Positions 1-8,544 of a DNA stretch of 42,551 nt are shown one piece after another; position 1 is the first letter of the stretch, and each line of letters begins with the position of its first letter. The stretch is from Alphaproteobacteria bacterium (GTDB taxonomy: Bacteria; Pseudomonadota; Alphaproteobacteria; Sphingomonadales; Kordiimonadaceae). The stretch lies in NCBI GenBank assembly GCA_021774695.1, contig JAJFIU010000155.1, positions 1 to 42,551 of the forward strand, given 5' to 3'. Below the pieces are notes generated by a model. The model saw only the letters and a program-made list of their open reading frames with translations. It was not told the origin of the DNA and made no database searches. The translations under genes were made by a program, and so were the position numbers.

Positions 1-546
1 CAAAATCGGCAAGGCATTTACGACACTAGAACCCAAATGAATTATATGCGCCTGACCAAAGACAACCGTATCATCTTTGGTGGCCGGCTGGGCTATTTTT
101 ACGGCGGAAACCCGGACCCGGCAGAAGATAAAACCGTAAAACCATTTTTGCGACTAGCAGAAGCATTCGCCCGAACATTCCCACAATTGAATGACGTTTC
201 GTTCAGTCACGCATGGAGCGGTCCAATTGCGCTGACCAACCGTATGGCAGTGCATTTTCAGCATTATTTCGACGGCGATGTGATTTATGCGGGTGGTTAT
301 TCAGGTTTCGGCGTTTCAGCGTCACGGTTCGGCGCCCGTGTTGGGCTGGCAATTCTCGACGAACACAAAATACCGGAAACACAAATGGCATTTGCTGTAA
401 CCGAACCCGGTTATCTTCCACCTGAACCCTTTCGCTGGTTAGGCGCAAAAATAACGCTGTATGCCATGGACACATTAGACAAAAAAGGTGGCTGGAGACG
501 CCCCTGGATCAAATTTGTAGAGAAATTGGGCTTTCCACTCACTTAG
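1..546 (+). CDS. FAD-dependent oxidoreductase, C-terminal part (5' end outside window)
   Basis: The reading frame is open from the first base, so the gene begins upstream; the ATG at 37 is an internal Met. The visible ~181 residues resemble the C-terminal half of the DAO/glycine-oxidase-like FAD oxidoreductases of the gamma-glutamylputrescine oxidase (PuuB/OrdL) type. Seen: YMRLTKDNRIIFGGRLG, then FPQL..V.F.HAWSGPIALT, the glycine-rich GGYSGFGVSASRFGARVG that in this family closes over the flavin, and the terminal EPGYLPPEPFRWLGAK. The N-terminal Rossmann GxGxxG is missing only because of the window edge. The family oxidises amines or amino acids with FAD in the cytoplasm; the substrate cannot be told. 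It converges on the O-antigen-ligase-like gene, and no hairpin terminator is visible in the 74-base gap. Confidence 0.85.
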   Translation, partial: QNRQGIYDTRTQMNYMRLTKDNRIIFGGRLGYFYGGNPDPAEDKTVKPFLRLAEAFARTFPQLNDVSFSHAWSGPIALTNRMAVHFQHYFDGDVIYAGGYSGFGVSASRFGARVGLAILDEHKIPETQMAFAVTEPGYLPPEPFRWLGAKITLYAMDTLDKKGGWRRPWIKFVEKLGFPLT

Positions 547-573
547 GCAGCACCAATAAGACCCAACATTATA

Positions 574-602
574 GACAACGCGCAGGATCGACAACGCGCA
601 GG
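574..602. repeat. Short tandem duplication after the oxidoreductase stop
   Basis: GACAACGCGCAGG occurs at 574-586 and again at 590-602 (13/13 identical, period 16), starting 28 bases after the stop codon. It is one of several similar micro-duplications at gene ends in this window. Confidence 0.8.
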
Positions 603-620
603 CCTGAGAACCGCTGATTG

Positions 621-1976
621 TTAACCGTATTCAGCCGAGGCCGCAGCCCGTTTACATCGGTAGGCAATCGCCAACGCGCCCGCAACTATTGCGCACCAAA
701 GATATGACACTGCAGGCATCTGAAGCGAAAAATCGACTGCAGAGTGCAATCCTAATTGAACGCTTGCGGTAATGCCAAGGGCAATAAAACTGCGGTATTG
801 ATTGCCGTATTTCAGTGCAGCTGCAAGTACTACAATCAAAATAGCGCCCGAGGTTACCAAAAGAATTGCAGCGGGAATGCCCGCAGTCAGGGCCAATTCC
901 AGATAGTCACTGTGGGCCCTGTCAAAATATATTGTTATTGTCTCATCACGGTACAACCGGAAAACATCATCAAATGTTCCAAGCCCGAAGCCCGCTATCG
1001 GCCTGTCAAAAATTGCCTCAATGATCAATGGATAGGCCGAAAACCGTTGATCCAGACTAGCATCGTTCTGTAGCCGTTGATCTAACATTTCTCCGCTCAG
1101 GGAGAATATGCCAACGCCGATGGCTACTATAATTGCTGCGCGAACCAAACTTGCCCAACCGCCATTTTTTTCTCCGTATCGGTTCGGGCTGATGATGAAC
1201 AAGATAAAGATAGCCACGGCAACAGAGCCAAACCCGGCGCGCGAATTAGTCAGCAAAAGTGCCACCGCAGTGACCAATATCGCGAGTGGCAACCACCATG
1301 CTTTGGTCAGCATTGTTTCGAGAACATGGCGATACAACTCACGCCCTGTTCTGCCTTCAGCCAGTTCGTCTTGTGTCCAGAAAAGGGCGTAGGCAATCAA
1401 ACACTGCAACCCAATACCAGCGTATGCCGCAAAACTATTGCGATTTACAAAAGTGCTGGTCAAGGAAGTCGGGTTAGCCCACTTTTCAAACCAGAGAATA
1501 GTATCATTGCCCGAGACAAACACTATGAAGCCGTATCCCGCATACAGGGCAGCAACAACGCCGCAAAATCGTATAAGGTTTACGGCTTTTTCCCGGCGCG
1601 AACAAAATTCATAAACCAGAACAAAAAACACGAGGTGGGATAGAAAATACGCTGTATTTGATATGGTTTTCGCCGGATCAACCGAGATAAAACCCTTCTG
1701 AGCGAGGATATTGTCGACACCCTCCACATCAATCAGACCAACGAAGCCGACAGGCACTATTGCCTGAACAAAGCCCCATACAACAAAGATAGAGATGCCA
1801 ATCACGGTCGCCTTCATCGAAGCAGACCACCGAACTGGACCGGCACCGCGAGACCGGACCAAATGAACCACCGCCATTATGCCTACAACCAATACCCAAA
1901 GCCACTGCCATGCTGGCCTGGCGCTGGCAAGAGGCAGAGGAGCGAGAGCAATCAACCCGTATATAAACATCCGCAC
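621..1976 (-). CDS. O-antigen ligase / Wzy-like polytopic membrane protein
   Basis: A 451-residue protein dominated by hydrophobic helices (roughly 10-12 membrane segments) with the hallmarks of the O-antigen ligase (Wzy_C/WaaL) superfamily: NRNSFAAYAGIG near residue 180, TNSRAGFG near 245, and the late HSDYLELALTAGIP around 360 where the family keeps a periplasmic His loop. Such proteins join or polymerise lipid-linked glycans at the periplasmic face of the inner membrane, but the superfamily also includes teichuronic-acid-like and bactoprenol-glycan enzymes, so the substrate is unknown. No glycosyltransferases are nearby, which argues against a classical O-antigen locus. It starts at ATG 1976, 39 bases after the S10 peptidase stop on the same strand, so the two are probably co-transcribed. 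Confidence 0.8.
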   Translation of the reverse strand: MRMFIYGLIALAPLPLASARPAWQWLWVLVVGIMAVVHLVRSRGAGPVRWSASMKATVIGISIFVVWGFVQAIVPVGFVGLIDVEGVDNILAQKGFISVDPAKTISNTAYFLSHLVFFVLVYEFCSRREKAVNLIRFCGVVAALYAGYGFIVFVSGNDTILWFEKWANPTSLTSTFVNRNSFAAYAGIGLQCLIAYALFWTQDELAEGRTGRELYRHVLETMLTKAWWLPLAILVTAVALLLTNSRAGFGSVAVAIFILFIISPNRYGEKNGGWASLVRAAIIVAIGVGIFSLSGEMLDQRLQNDASLDQRFSAYPLIIEAIFDRPIAGFGLGTFDDVFRLYRDETITIYFDRAHSDYLELALTAGIPAAILLVTSGAILIVVLAAALKYGNQYRSFIALGITASVQLGLHSAVDFSLQMPAVSYLWCAIVAGALAIAYRCKRAAASAEYG

Positions 1977-1990
1977 TTTATGAACCCTTT

Positions 1991-2024
1991 GAACTCTCTA
2001 TTTACCTGGAACTCTCTATTTACC
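1991..2024. repeat. Tandem duplication across the S10 peptidase stop codon
   Basis: GAACTCTCTATTTACC is present at 1991-2006 and 2009-2024 (16/16, period 18). Read on the minus strand, each copy carries GGTAAATAGAG, so the TAA stop of the S10 gene (2016-2018) is duplicated in phase just downstream. It lies in the short gap before the O-antigen-ligase-like gene. Confidence 0.85.
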
Positions 2025-3527
2025 AGCCAGAGACATGGAAATAAATTCACGCATGTCATTTGAAAGAGCGGTAAATGCATTTTCGTAAACATACATCATA
2101 TGGCCCGCTTCATAATAGGTCATATTAACCCGGTCCATATTAATGCCATGCCGTGCAAGGGTATACTCCGCATCAAAAAACGGAGTTACCAGATCATAAA
2201 AGCCCGATGCCACCATGATTTTCAAGGCCGGGTTGAGCTTCATTGCCTGAGCCAACTGCGGGGCCGTATTAACATATGATGGCTCACTGTACCCCTCACT
2301 GCGGTCATAAACCCAATTGGCGTTCACGTCGGGGCCAGAGCCGTAATAAGACCTGTCCAAATCCACTTTCAGGTCATGCTGTATATAGTGACGAAAGGCT
2401 GACGAATAGGCTCCGCTGATTGCCGCTGACGCCGCATCAAACCTGGCATTTTCCCCAACAGGATCCAAATCTGATGTTCTATAACGCGCGTCCAGACGCC
2501 CGACAATTTCGCCGCTATCGCGCAGCAGTTCTTTAGCAAACCGCCCGGTTAAAATTCGCAGGTTTGCACGCTTAATATATGTCTCTTCTATGCCGGTATA
2601 TTTAGCCAATTTACCTGCAATATGGTTAAAATCCTCAGCCGAAAGAGACGATCCCTTGAACAAGGCTGGCAGATATTCCTCCATCGTAAACATTCTAACT
2701 TCAGCCATAAAGTTATCCAACTCACTGGGCTGGTTTTCAAGTTTACCGTGATAACGAGCGGTTGCCGCAAGACTGGGTAAATAGGTCACATGGGCAATCA
2801 AATTATCATGGACAGGTGTGCTGCCCGTATAATCCATCGCCTGGGATATCATAATCACACCGTTAATACGCATTGGTTCAGAGCCGCCCTGCAAGTAGGG
2901 AAGCATTGCAGCTGCTCGGGTTGTACCGAAGCTCTCCCCGGCGATGAATTTAGGCGCATTCCAGCGCCCATTTGCCCGCACCCACTCCCGAACAATCTGC
3001 GCGACCGAGCGCGCATCTTCTTCCAGACCGTATACGTCCTCGGCTTTACCGTCTCCCGCCAACCGGCTAAAGCCAGTGCCTATGGGGTCGATAAACACCA
3101 AATCCGTTATATCCAGAAGCGCCAGTGGATTGTCCTCAATTTGGTAGGGCGCAAGGCCCGCGTCCCCCGCGTCACTGGGCACACGCACCCGCTTGGGGCC
3201 CATAAGGCCCATGTGCAACCATATTGAGGCTGATCCCGGCCCGCCATTAAAGACAAAGGTGACCGGGCGTAGCGGCCCTGCATCGTCGGCAATATACGAG
3301 GTCGTTACCGCCTCGCCGTATACCGCGCCGTCGCCTCGTTTCAATAAATGATTGCCAACAACAGCCTTATAACTCAGAGTTTTTCCACCGAACTTACCCT
3401 TGTGATCCGAGGCGATTTGAAAAGCATCCGGCACCGGCAGTGTTGTATCCTCGTCATCTGCCTCTATAGCGAATGAACCTGACAAAAGCACGGCGATCCA
3501 TACGTATTTAACGATTGATTTTTTCAT
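2016..3527 (-). CDS. Secreted serine carboxypeptidase-like protein (peptidase family S10)
   Basis: A 503-residue protein with a Sec signal peptide (MKKSIVKYVWIAVLLSGSFA). Family S10 features are clear: VFNGGPGSASIWLHMGLMGP near residues 91-110 (oxyanion/Gly-Gly loop), DPIGTGFSR near 146, nucleophile S199 in GESFGTTR, Asp445 in SGFYDLVTPF and His476 in EAGHMMY, completing the Ser-Asp-His triad in alpha/beta-hydrolase order. S10 enzymes remove C-terminal residues from peptides at acidic to neutral pH; here the place of action would be the periplasm or outside. Length is normal. It starts at ATG 3527, 187 bases downstream of the S9 pair on the same strand. Together with those two genes it forms a secreted-peptidase cluster, suggesting peptide scavenging (inference). 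Confidence 0.92.
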   Translation of the reverse strand: MKKSIVKYVWIAVLLSGSFAIEADDEDTTLPVPDAFQIASDHKGKFGGKTLSYKAVVGNHLLKRGDGAVYGEAVTTSYIADDAGPLRPVTFVFNGGPGSASIWLHMGLMGPKRVRVPSDAGDAGLAPYQIEDNPLALLDITDLVFIDPIGTGFSRLAGDGKAEDVYGLEEDARSVAQIVREWVRANGRWNAPKFIAGESFGTTRAAAMLPYLQGGSEPMRINGVIMISQAMDYTGSTPVHDNLIAHVTYLPSLAATARYHGKLENQPSELDNFMAEVRMFTMEEYLPALFKGSSLSAEDFNHIAGKLAKYTGIEETYIKRANLRILTGRFAKELLRDSGEIVGRLDARYRTSDLDPVGENARFDAASAAISGAYSSAFRHYIQHDLKVDLDRSYYGSGPDVNANWVYDRSEGYSEPSYVNTAPQLAQAMKLNPALKIMVASGFYDLVTPFFDAEYTLARHGINMDRVNMTYYEAGHMMYVYENAFTALSNDMREFISMSLAGK

Positions 3528-3714
3528 GATTGCTCTTGGCCCCTAAACAACTTTCAATATTTCCAGATACTCTACCGGCGAATTTTTGCATGCACAATCC
3601 CGAGGAATGAAAACCGGCAACGATTTCCTGCCTCTTCCCCAGCAAAAAACAGGACGTTTTGACTTGGGAAAACCCTACTTCACATGCTGCGCAAATACAG
3701 CACAGAATGATCCA

Positions 3715-5724
3715 TCAAGGCTTAATATGAGTGCTTAAAAAATCCAATGATGCCTGGAACAACTGCTTGCGGTGCTGTTCTTGCAGAACAAAATGTGACC
3801 CGCCTTCCAGCCACAATGTGCTGTGATTTTTTTTGTATTTCTTGAGCACTTTTTCCATGCGCCGACCATGTTCAGGCGTAACGCGGATGTCGGCTGTACC
3901 GTGAACCAATAGAATTGGAATTCCAACCTGTTTGGCAAGATATGCCGGGGACTGTTTATTCAGCATTTTTGACTTGGTCCCGCCGACTGTTCGGTACATT
4001 AGTGCTTTATGTTCTGCTCGCGAGGATGAAATCATGTTCAGCCAAAGCGACAAATCGCTCACCGGCGCAATGGACACGGCACATTTAAAAACACCCGGCG
4101 ATCGGATAGCTGCCATCAACGCGGCGTATCCACCGTAAGATGCCCCAACCATGCAAAGGCGATCTTTATCCGCATACCCTTGCGCAACCAGCCATTCGGC
4201 CCCGTCGGTCAGGTCATTCTGCATCGCTTGGCCCCACTCCCCGTAACCTTGAACCTCAAAAGCATCTCCGTATCCGGTAGACCCGCGGTAATTTGGCTGC
4301 AATATTCCGTATCCCCGATTAGCGAAATATTGCGCCCAGTTGTCGTAGGTTTTCATATCCCTTACCCATGGGCCGCCGTGGGGCATGACGATCATGGGAA
4401 GCTTTTGGTCATCCAAGCGACCAACAGGAAGGGTTAAGTAAGCTGGAATTTCCAGTCCATCTCTGCTGAAATAGGATACTTTTTTAACTTCCGAGAACTC
4501 ATCCGGTCTTTTTCCCGCCCGCACATCGAGCAAATGCTTCAGTTTGCCTGACCCGCCGTCGTATAAAAACAACTGCCCTGGCGCGCTGGCAGACCCCTTA
4601 TGAATTAGCCAGCGTTTACCAGTATCGCTATAGTCCAATGTATAAAATTCATCGGTTCCCAGCGCAGTTTCCAGCTTCCGCAAGTGCTCCCGGTAATCAT
4701 CATCAAAAACTTTAACCTGCGGCGTGTCGTCAACATAGGTGGCACCAAGAATTGCCTTGCCCCCGTCAGCCATTACCAAAGTGCCGGCGTCATACTTCGG
4801 ATGCTCAAATATTTTTTCCCGGATGGCCCGCCGTTTCATATCGAAGCGATAAATGACACTGCGCCCTTTACCGATCGACGAGCGGACATAGAGGTTATTG
4901 CCGTCATCCGAATAACCAATGACGCCGAACCTGCCGTTTTTAAACAACGCATGGTCCGAAAGCGATTCCCAGGGCTCTATTGCCGAAGAACGCACCTTGA
5001 CCTCAAGCTGTTTATCTCCCCAGCCGCTTGCCAACCTGAGCTCGCTATTACGGTCTACCGACCAATAAACATACGGTTTTTCCGGCGGTGCGATTTCCAT
5101 CGCTTCTCCAGAATGGACATTAACTTTATAGACGCCCGGATAATCCCCACCCTCCGGTGCGTAGGCAATCATAAAATGATCAGGGTCGCCCGGAAGCCGG
5201 TGTAAAAAATCATCGGAACCATTTGCAAGACCGATTGACAACGGAAAGGACATAAGCCGACGCAGTTCACCGGTTACCACATTGGCCACAAACAGAACCC
5301 TTGTAAGGCCAGTAGGTTTTGATGATTTACCTTTTTTTTTGGCCGATCCTCGATATTTGCCGGATAAAATAATTGAGTCAGCGCTGATATCGGTAACACT
5401 GATCACCAGTGCGGTGTCGTTCAGCCAAACCTGCCAATTAAACAGCGATGCCGGCAGATCAAACATTGTGGCGACTGATTGTTCTTGTTCTTCAAGGTCG
5501 CCTTCCTCAAGCCCACGGACAACACTTTGCGGGTGTCCATCCCTCATACGCCAAATCGCGTAATGCTTTCCGCTAGGAGACAGCGAGGCATCCATATATT
5601 GATCTGCCTGGCCAAAATAGGTCAGTGCGTCAGCATTGGAATAGTCCTCTGAGGCCCATGAAACTAAAGAACTGCCTGCCCATAAGGCAAGCGACGCAAA
5701 CCCCATAATAAAACGCCGCCTCAT
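3715..5724 (-). CDS. Secreted S9 family peptidase (prolyl oligopeptidase / acylaminoacyl-peptidase type)
   Basis: A 669-residue protein with an N-terminal signal sequence (MRRRFIMGFASLALWAGSSLVSWA) after an arginine-rich start. Residues ~30-400 look like the irregular beta-propeller of S9 enzymes, and the C-terminal ~250 residues are the alpha/beta-hydrolase domain: MPHGGPWVRD, then nucleophile S529 in GASYGGYAAL, D612 in HGTADIRVTP and H644 in GGSHFV. The triad is complete, so an active serine peptidase of the S9C-like group cleaving short peptides in the periplasm is expected. The ATG at 5724 directly abuts the TGA of the upstream S9 gene (TGA-ATG), so translation is probably coupled. The propeller and catalytic domains match the upstream protein, pointing to a tandem duplication. 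Confidence 0.93.
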   Translation of the reverse strand: MRRRFIMGFASLALWAGSSLVSWASEDYSNADALTYFGQADQYMDASLSPSGKHYAIWRMRDGHPQSVVRGLEEGDLEEQEQSVATMFDLPASLFNWQVWLNDTALVISVTDISADSIILSGKYRGSAKKKGKSSKPTGLTRVLFVANVVTGELRRLMSFPLSIGLANGSDDFLHRLPGDPDHFMIAYAPEGGDYPGVYKVNVHSGEAMEIAPPEKPYVYWSVDRNSELRLASGWGDKQLEVKVRSSAIEPWESLSDHALFKNGRFGVIGYSDDGNNLYVRSSIGKGRSVIYRFDMKRRAIREKIFEHPKYDAGTLVMADGGKAILGATYVDDTPQVKVFDDDYREHLRKLETALGTDEFYTLDYSDTGKRWLIHKGSASAPGQLFLYDGGSGKLKHLLDVRAGKRPDEFSEVKKVSYFSRDGLEIPAYLTLPVGRLDDQKLPMIVMPHGGPWVRDMKTYDNWAQYFANRGYGILQPNYRGSTGYGDAFEVQGYGEWGQAMQNDLTDGAEWLVAQGYADKDRLCMVGASYGGYAALMAAIRSPGVFKCAVSIAPVSDLSLWLNMISSSRAEHKALMYRTVGGTKSKMLNKQSPAYLAKQVGIPILLVHGTADIRVTPEHGRRMEKVLKKYKKNHSTLWLEGGSHFVLQEQHRKQLFQASLDFLSTHIKP

Positions 5725-7797
5725 TCACTTATCTCCAGCGGGAGAGGTTTGCTCATCGGCTTGCGCCGCACCATTAGCAGTTTCTACCGCGGTCATCACC
5801 ACACCCTTACCAATATTGTCACCGAGGAATTTTTCGAGCTTTCTAAAAAATTTGGTTCGGCTCTTGGGAGTATTCAAACCATGAGCATCGTCTTCGCTCT
5901 TAATTGTTTCAAACGACTTGCCAGCTTTTTTCAATGCTTTCTCGAACTTTTCAAATTCCTTCAAGGGAACATATCTATCCTTTGCACCGTGGAACATCAG
6001 CAAAGGACGTTTGAGTTTCTTGACCAACTTAATCGGTGAGGCGGCGGCCAGTTCTTTACTCTTTCTGTCGCCGCTTATCAGTTTAGCAGCATTCTTGCCG
6101 GAGCTTTTCTTCACATCCTTGATGCGTTTTGCCAAATCGGTAATAGGCGCGATTGCAACAGCGCATTTAAAACGGTCAGGAGATTTCATAACACCCAGCA
6201 AAGCAGCATAACTGCTGTATCCGGCTTGCCCCATAATACAGACCCGCTCAGCGTCCACCATTCCCTCATCAACAAGATAATCAACAGCGTCTTCCAGATC
6301 GGTCTGCATGGCAGCGCCCCACTCGCCGTGACCCATGCTCTGATATTGATACGAATAACCGCTAGATCCGCGGAAATTTGGTTGCAGCACAAGATAACCT
6401 CGGCTCGCGAGGAATTGAACGATATTGTCATAGTCTATAGCAGAACGCGCGTGCGGCCCGCCGTGCGGCAACACAACCATCGGCAAATTCTTGGCGGCTA
6501 TTTTTTTGGGGACGGTCAGATAAGCCGGTATTTCCAGGCCATCCCGAGCAAAATAATCAATACGCTTCGTCGGTGACATCAATGATGGATTTATTTTCCG
6601 GTTCATCTCGCTCAACACTTCCATGCGCAACTTACCTTTGGTATCAAGCCGGTACAGGGCTCCGGGATACCGATCGCTCAGTGAATAAAGCAAATAATAT
6701 CGGTCATCATCCGTATGATCGAGAATATGGTTACTGCGACCAGGCAAAGCGTTATCAATTGAAAGCATTAGCTTTTTATGACCGTCATCAAAAAACTGTC
6801 GCTCCAACCGATCCCGTGTAAAAGTTACCGCCAGCAGCTTTTTTCGACTGTTAGATACTTCAATTCCGCGGGCGTCGACTTCGGCATGCTCAAAAATTTT
6901 CTCTGATAATTTTCCTGTTGTCAGATCAAAGCGGTAAATGGCGAAACGCCCGTTTGCCACCGCTGACCGTACAAACATAGTATTGCCGTCATAGTCAAAA
7001 GCCAACGGTATAAAGCGCCCACTTTCGAAGGTTTCATTATCATGCAAATCGGACCATTCGTTAACGCCAGCTGACCTTGCTATCAACTTCAAACGATCAT
7101 CATCATAGCCGATGCCCAGCCTGGCTGTGCCCTTATGATCAACCATCCAGCCGCTAATTCCGGCACGGCCCGGCATTATCAGCTCGGTTTCGCCAGTATA
7201 AATATCCAGTTTGGAAAGGCCTGGGTCGTCCTTGCCCTCTCCCTCTGTCATAACCAGAATGTTATCTGGGTCGTTCGGCAACATGCTCACGATCAGCTCG
7301 TCGACGCGCCACATGCTTTTCGTCATATGGGAGACATGAAGTCTTTCCATATTTTCACCGCTGCGATCAACTGCAATCAGCATATTAAAACGATACCAAC
7401 GCCAGTTCCTGTCCAGTTTCCAGGTTTCCGTCTCGAGCACAATTCGATCATTGCTGGCCCAGTAAGCGCCGGCGAACATGCTGCGTGCAACGCTATCGAC
7501 AAAATGAGCTTCGCCGTCACCTGCTTCAGTGGAAAATACACGGATTTGAACTTGATCGATAGCCGGAGAAACCGTCAGAAAATGTTTACCGTCGGGGGAA
7601 AGGGATGCCGTGGTAATGCCAGGGTCACGGGCGAAGTCACGGGGCGGAATAAGGTTGGGGGAATCGTATTGCGGATATTGCATTTCGGCGGCGCCGCCGA
7701 TTTCATCCTGATCTTCATCACTAGCCGTGACGAGCGGCGGTTGAAGAAACAACAACGCGCCGCACAAAATTGCGCGCCCAAAGTTAGAAAAATTCAT
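5725..7797 (-). CDS. S9-family paralogue with altered nucleophile motif (possible pseudo-peptidase)
   Basis: A 690-residue secreted paralogue of the downstream S9 peptidase, with signal peptide MNFSNFGRAILCGALLFL. I chose ATG 7797 over TTG 7809 because a GGGGGT run sits 4 bases before the ATG. The hydrolase domain keeps VVLPHGGPHARS, Asp in HGAKDRYVP and His in DDAHGLN. The usual G-x-S-Y-G-G-Y nucleophile elbow, however, reads G523-Q-A-G-Y-S-S-Y530: the position of the catalytic Ser is Gly526 and the following Gly-Gly is Ser-Ser, with one extra residue. The reading frame is intact on both sides, so this is not a simple frameshift. Either the protein is catalytically dead, for example a binding or regulatory partner of its neighbour, or S528 acts as a displaced nucleophile. 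The C-terminal tail beyond ~665 is Ala/Thr-rich and not conserved with the paralogue. Confidence 0.88.
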   Translation of the reverse strand: MNFSNFGRAILCGALLFLQPPLVTASDEDQDEIGGAAEMQYPQYDSPNLIPPRDFARDPGITTASLSPDGKHFLTVSPAIDQVQIRVFSTEAGDGEAHFVDSVARSMFAGAYWASNDRIVLETETWKLDRNWRWYRFNMLIAVDRSGENMERLHVSHMTKSMWRVDELIVSMLPNDPDNILVMTEGEGKDDPGLSKLDIYTGETELIMPGRAGISGWMVDHKGTARLGIGYDDDRLKLIARSAGVNEWSDLHDNETFESGRFIPLAFDYDGNTMFVRSAVANGRFAIYRFDLTTGKLSEKIFEHAEVDARGIEVSNSRKKLLAVTFTRDRLERQFFDDGHKKLMLSIDNALPGRSNHILDHTDDDRYYLLYSLSDRYPGALYRLDTKGKLRMEVLSEMNRKINPSLMSPTKRIDYFARDGLEIPAYLTVPKKIAAKNLPMVVLPHGGPHARSAIDYDNIVQFLASRGYLVLQPNFRGSSGYSYQYQSMGHGEWGAAMQTDLEDAVDYLVDEGMVDAERVCIMGQAGYSSYAALLGVMKSPDRFKCAVAIAPITDLAKRIKDVKKSSGKNAAKLISGDRKSKELAAASPIKLVKKLKRPLLMFHGAKDRYVPLKEFEKFEKALKKAGKSFETIKSEDDAHGLNTPKSRTKFFRKLEKFLGDNIGKGVVMTAVETANGAAQADEQTSPAGDK

Positions 7798-7914
7798 AAT
7801 GACCCCCAAAACACGTTTACCCTGATAGGCCAGCTTATTGTGGCCAGTACTTTATATTCAAGAGAAAAACGAAATTAGTTATTACTAACGCATACGACTT
7901 GCTGGGAGAATGTG

Positions 7915-7991
7915 TGGTGGGCCCGGAGGGACTCGAACCCCCGACCAATCCGTTATGAGCGGACCGCTCTAACCAGCTGAGCTACAGGCCC
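7915..7991 (-). tRNA. tRNA with CAU anticodon, probably tRNA-Ile2
   Basis: Read on the minus strand, the 77 bases fold as a full cloverleaf. The acceptor GGGCCTG pairs with CGGGCCC, the discriminator is A, and CCA is encoded. The D arm contains AGCTCAGCTGGTTAGAGC, the anticodon stem GTCCG/CGGAT encloses loop CTCATAA (anticodon CAT at 7955-7957), and the T arm is GGGGG-TTCGAGT-CCCTC. The paired G1-C72 and the absence of three G-C pairs in the anticodon stem rule out the initiator. Similarity of the anticodon arm and AACGGAT...GGTCG context to lysidine-modified Ile2 tRNAs makes Ile2 more likely than elongator Met, but sequence alone cannot settle this. Confidence 0.93.
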
Positions 7992-8100
7992 TCACCACGG
8001 CGGTGTAGGTAGCAAATGATTGCACAGCTGGATAGCCCCAAAATACCGTTAGTGATCAAATAGTGGCCAAATAGTAATAGGAAGCACCAATAACTGACAA

Positions 8101-8325
8101 TCAGAGGGCGTCAATTTCATCGCTAAGGCGTGCACCACGGTCAGTGGCAATGCGTTCCAAGGTCTCAACCCGCTTCTTAAGGTCTTTGATTACCGTAGCA
8201 GTTTCTTTGTCGGTTCCGGCCTGCTGTTGCTTCTTCATTGCCAGTTGATTTTTTTGCCGCCGCTCCACGTAAGCAAACGAAAACACCACAACAACAATTA
8301 ACAGCGCAAGAAGTTTACCATCCAT
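8101..8325 (-). CDS. PspB-like small membrane protein
   Basis: A 74-residue protein starting at MDGKLLALL (ATG 8325), with a GGGG-type ribosome site about 10 bases upstream; the open frame extends further upstream but without conserved sequence. One N-terminal membrane helix (residues 2-19, LLALLIVVVVFSFAYV) is followed by a basic stretch and a coiled-coil segment ending LKKRVETLERIATDRGARLSDEIDAL. This layout, a single TM followed by an L-x-x-R-V-x-x-L-E-R-I coiled coil and a D-E-I-x-x-L end, is that of short alphaproteobacterial proteins annotated as phage-shock-protein-B-like. In enterobacteria PspB sits in the inner membrane and relays envelope stress to the PspF/PspA system; no pspA or pspC is next to it here, so a Psp role is not shown. 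Confidence 0.75.
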   Translation of the reverse strand: MDGKLLALLIVVVVFSFAYVERRQKNQLAMKKQQQAGTDKETATVIKDLKKRVETLERIATDRGARLSDEIDAL

Positions 8326-8544
8326 CTGTCTATATCCCCGGTTTATTGCTCTTACTTCTGATATTGGGAGGCCTGCGATGAATTTCAATGTTGGTACAAT
8401 GCCTGACCATAAATGCGGCGGTGGCGCATAAGCATTTCTTAACAAATAAAGCTCTATGATGCGACCTGACGGGCATGGCGACTCGTTACGGGTACGTCAC
8501 GGGAATACAAATCCAGACTAAGCGATAATGTTTGAAAGCATTTT

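Noticed and set aside
7135..7878. Open frame of 247 codons on the plus strand
   Set aside because: It lies antisense to the S9 paralogue, whose protein has clear family motifs; the plus-strand product has no recognisable features.
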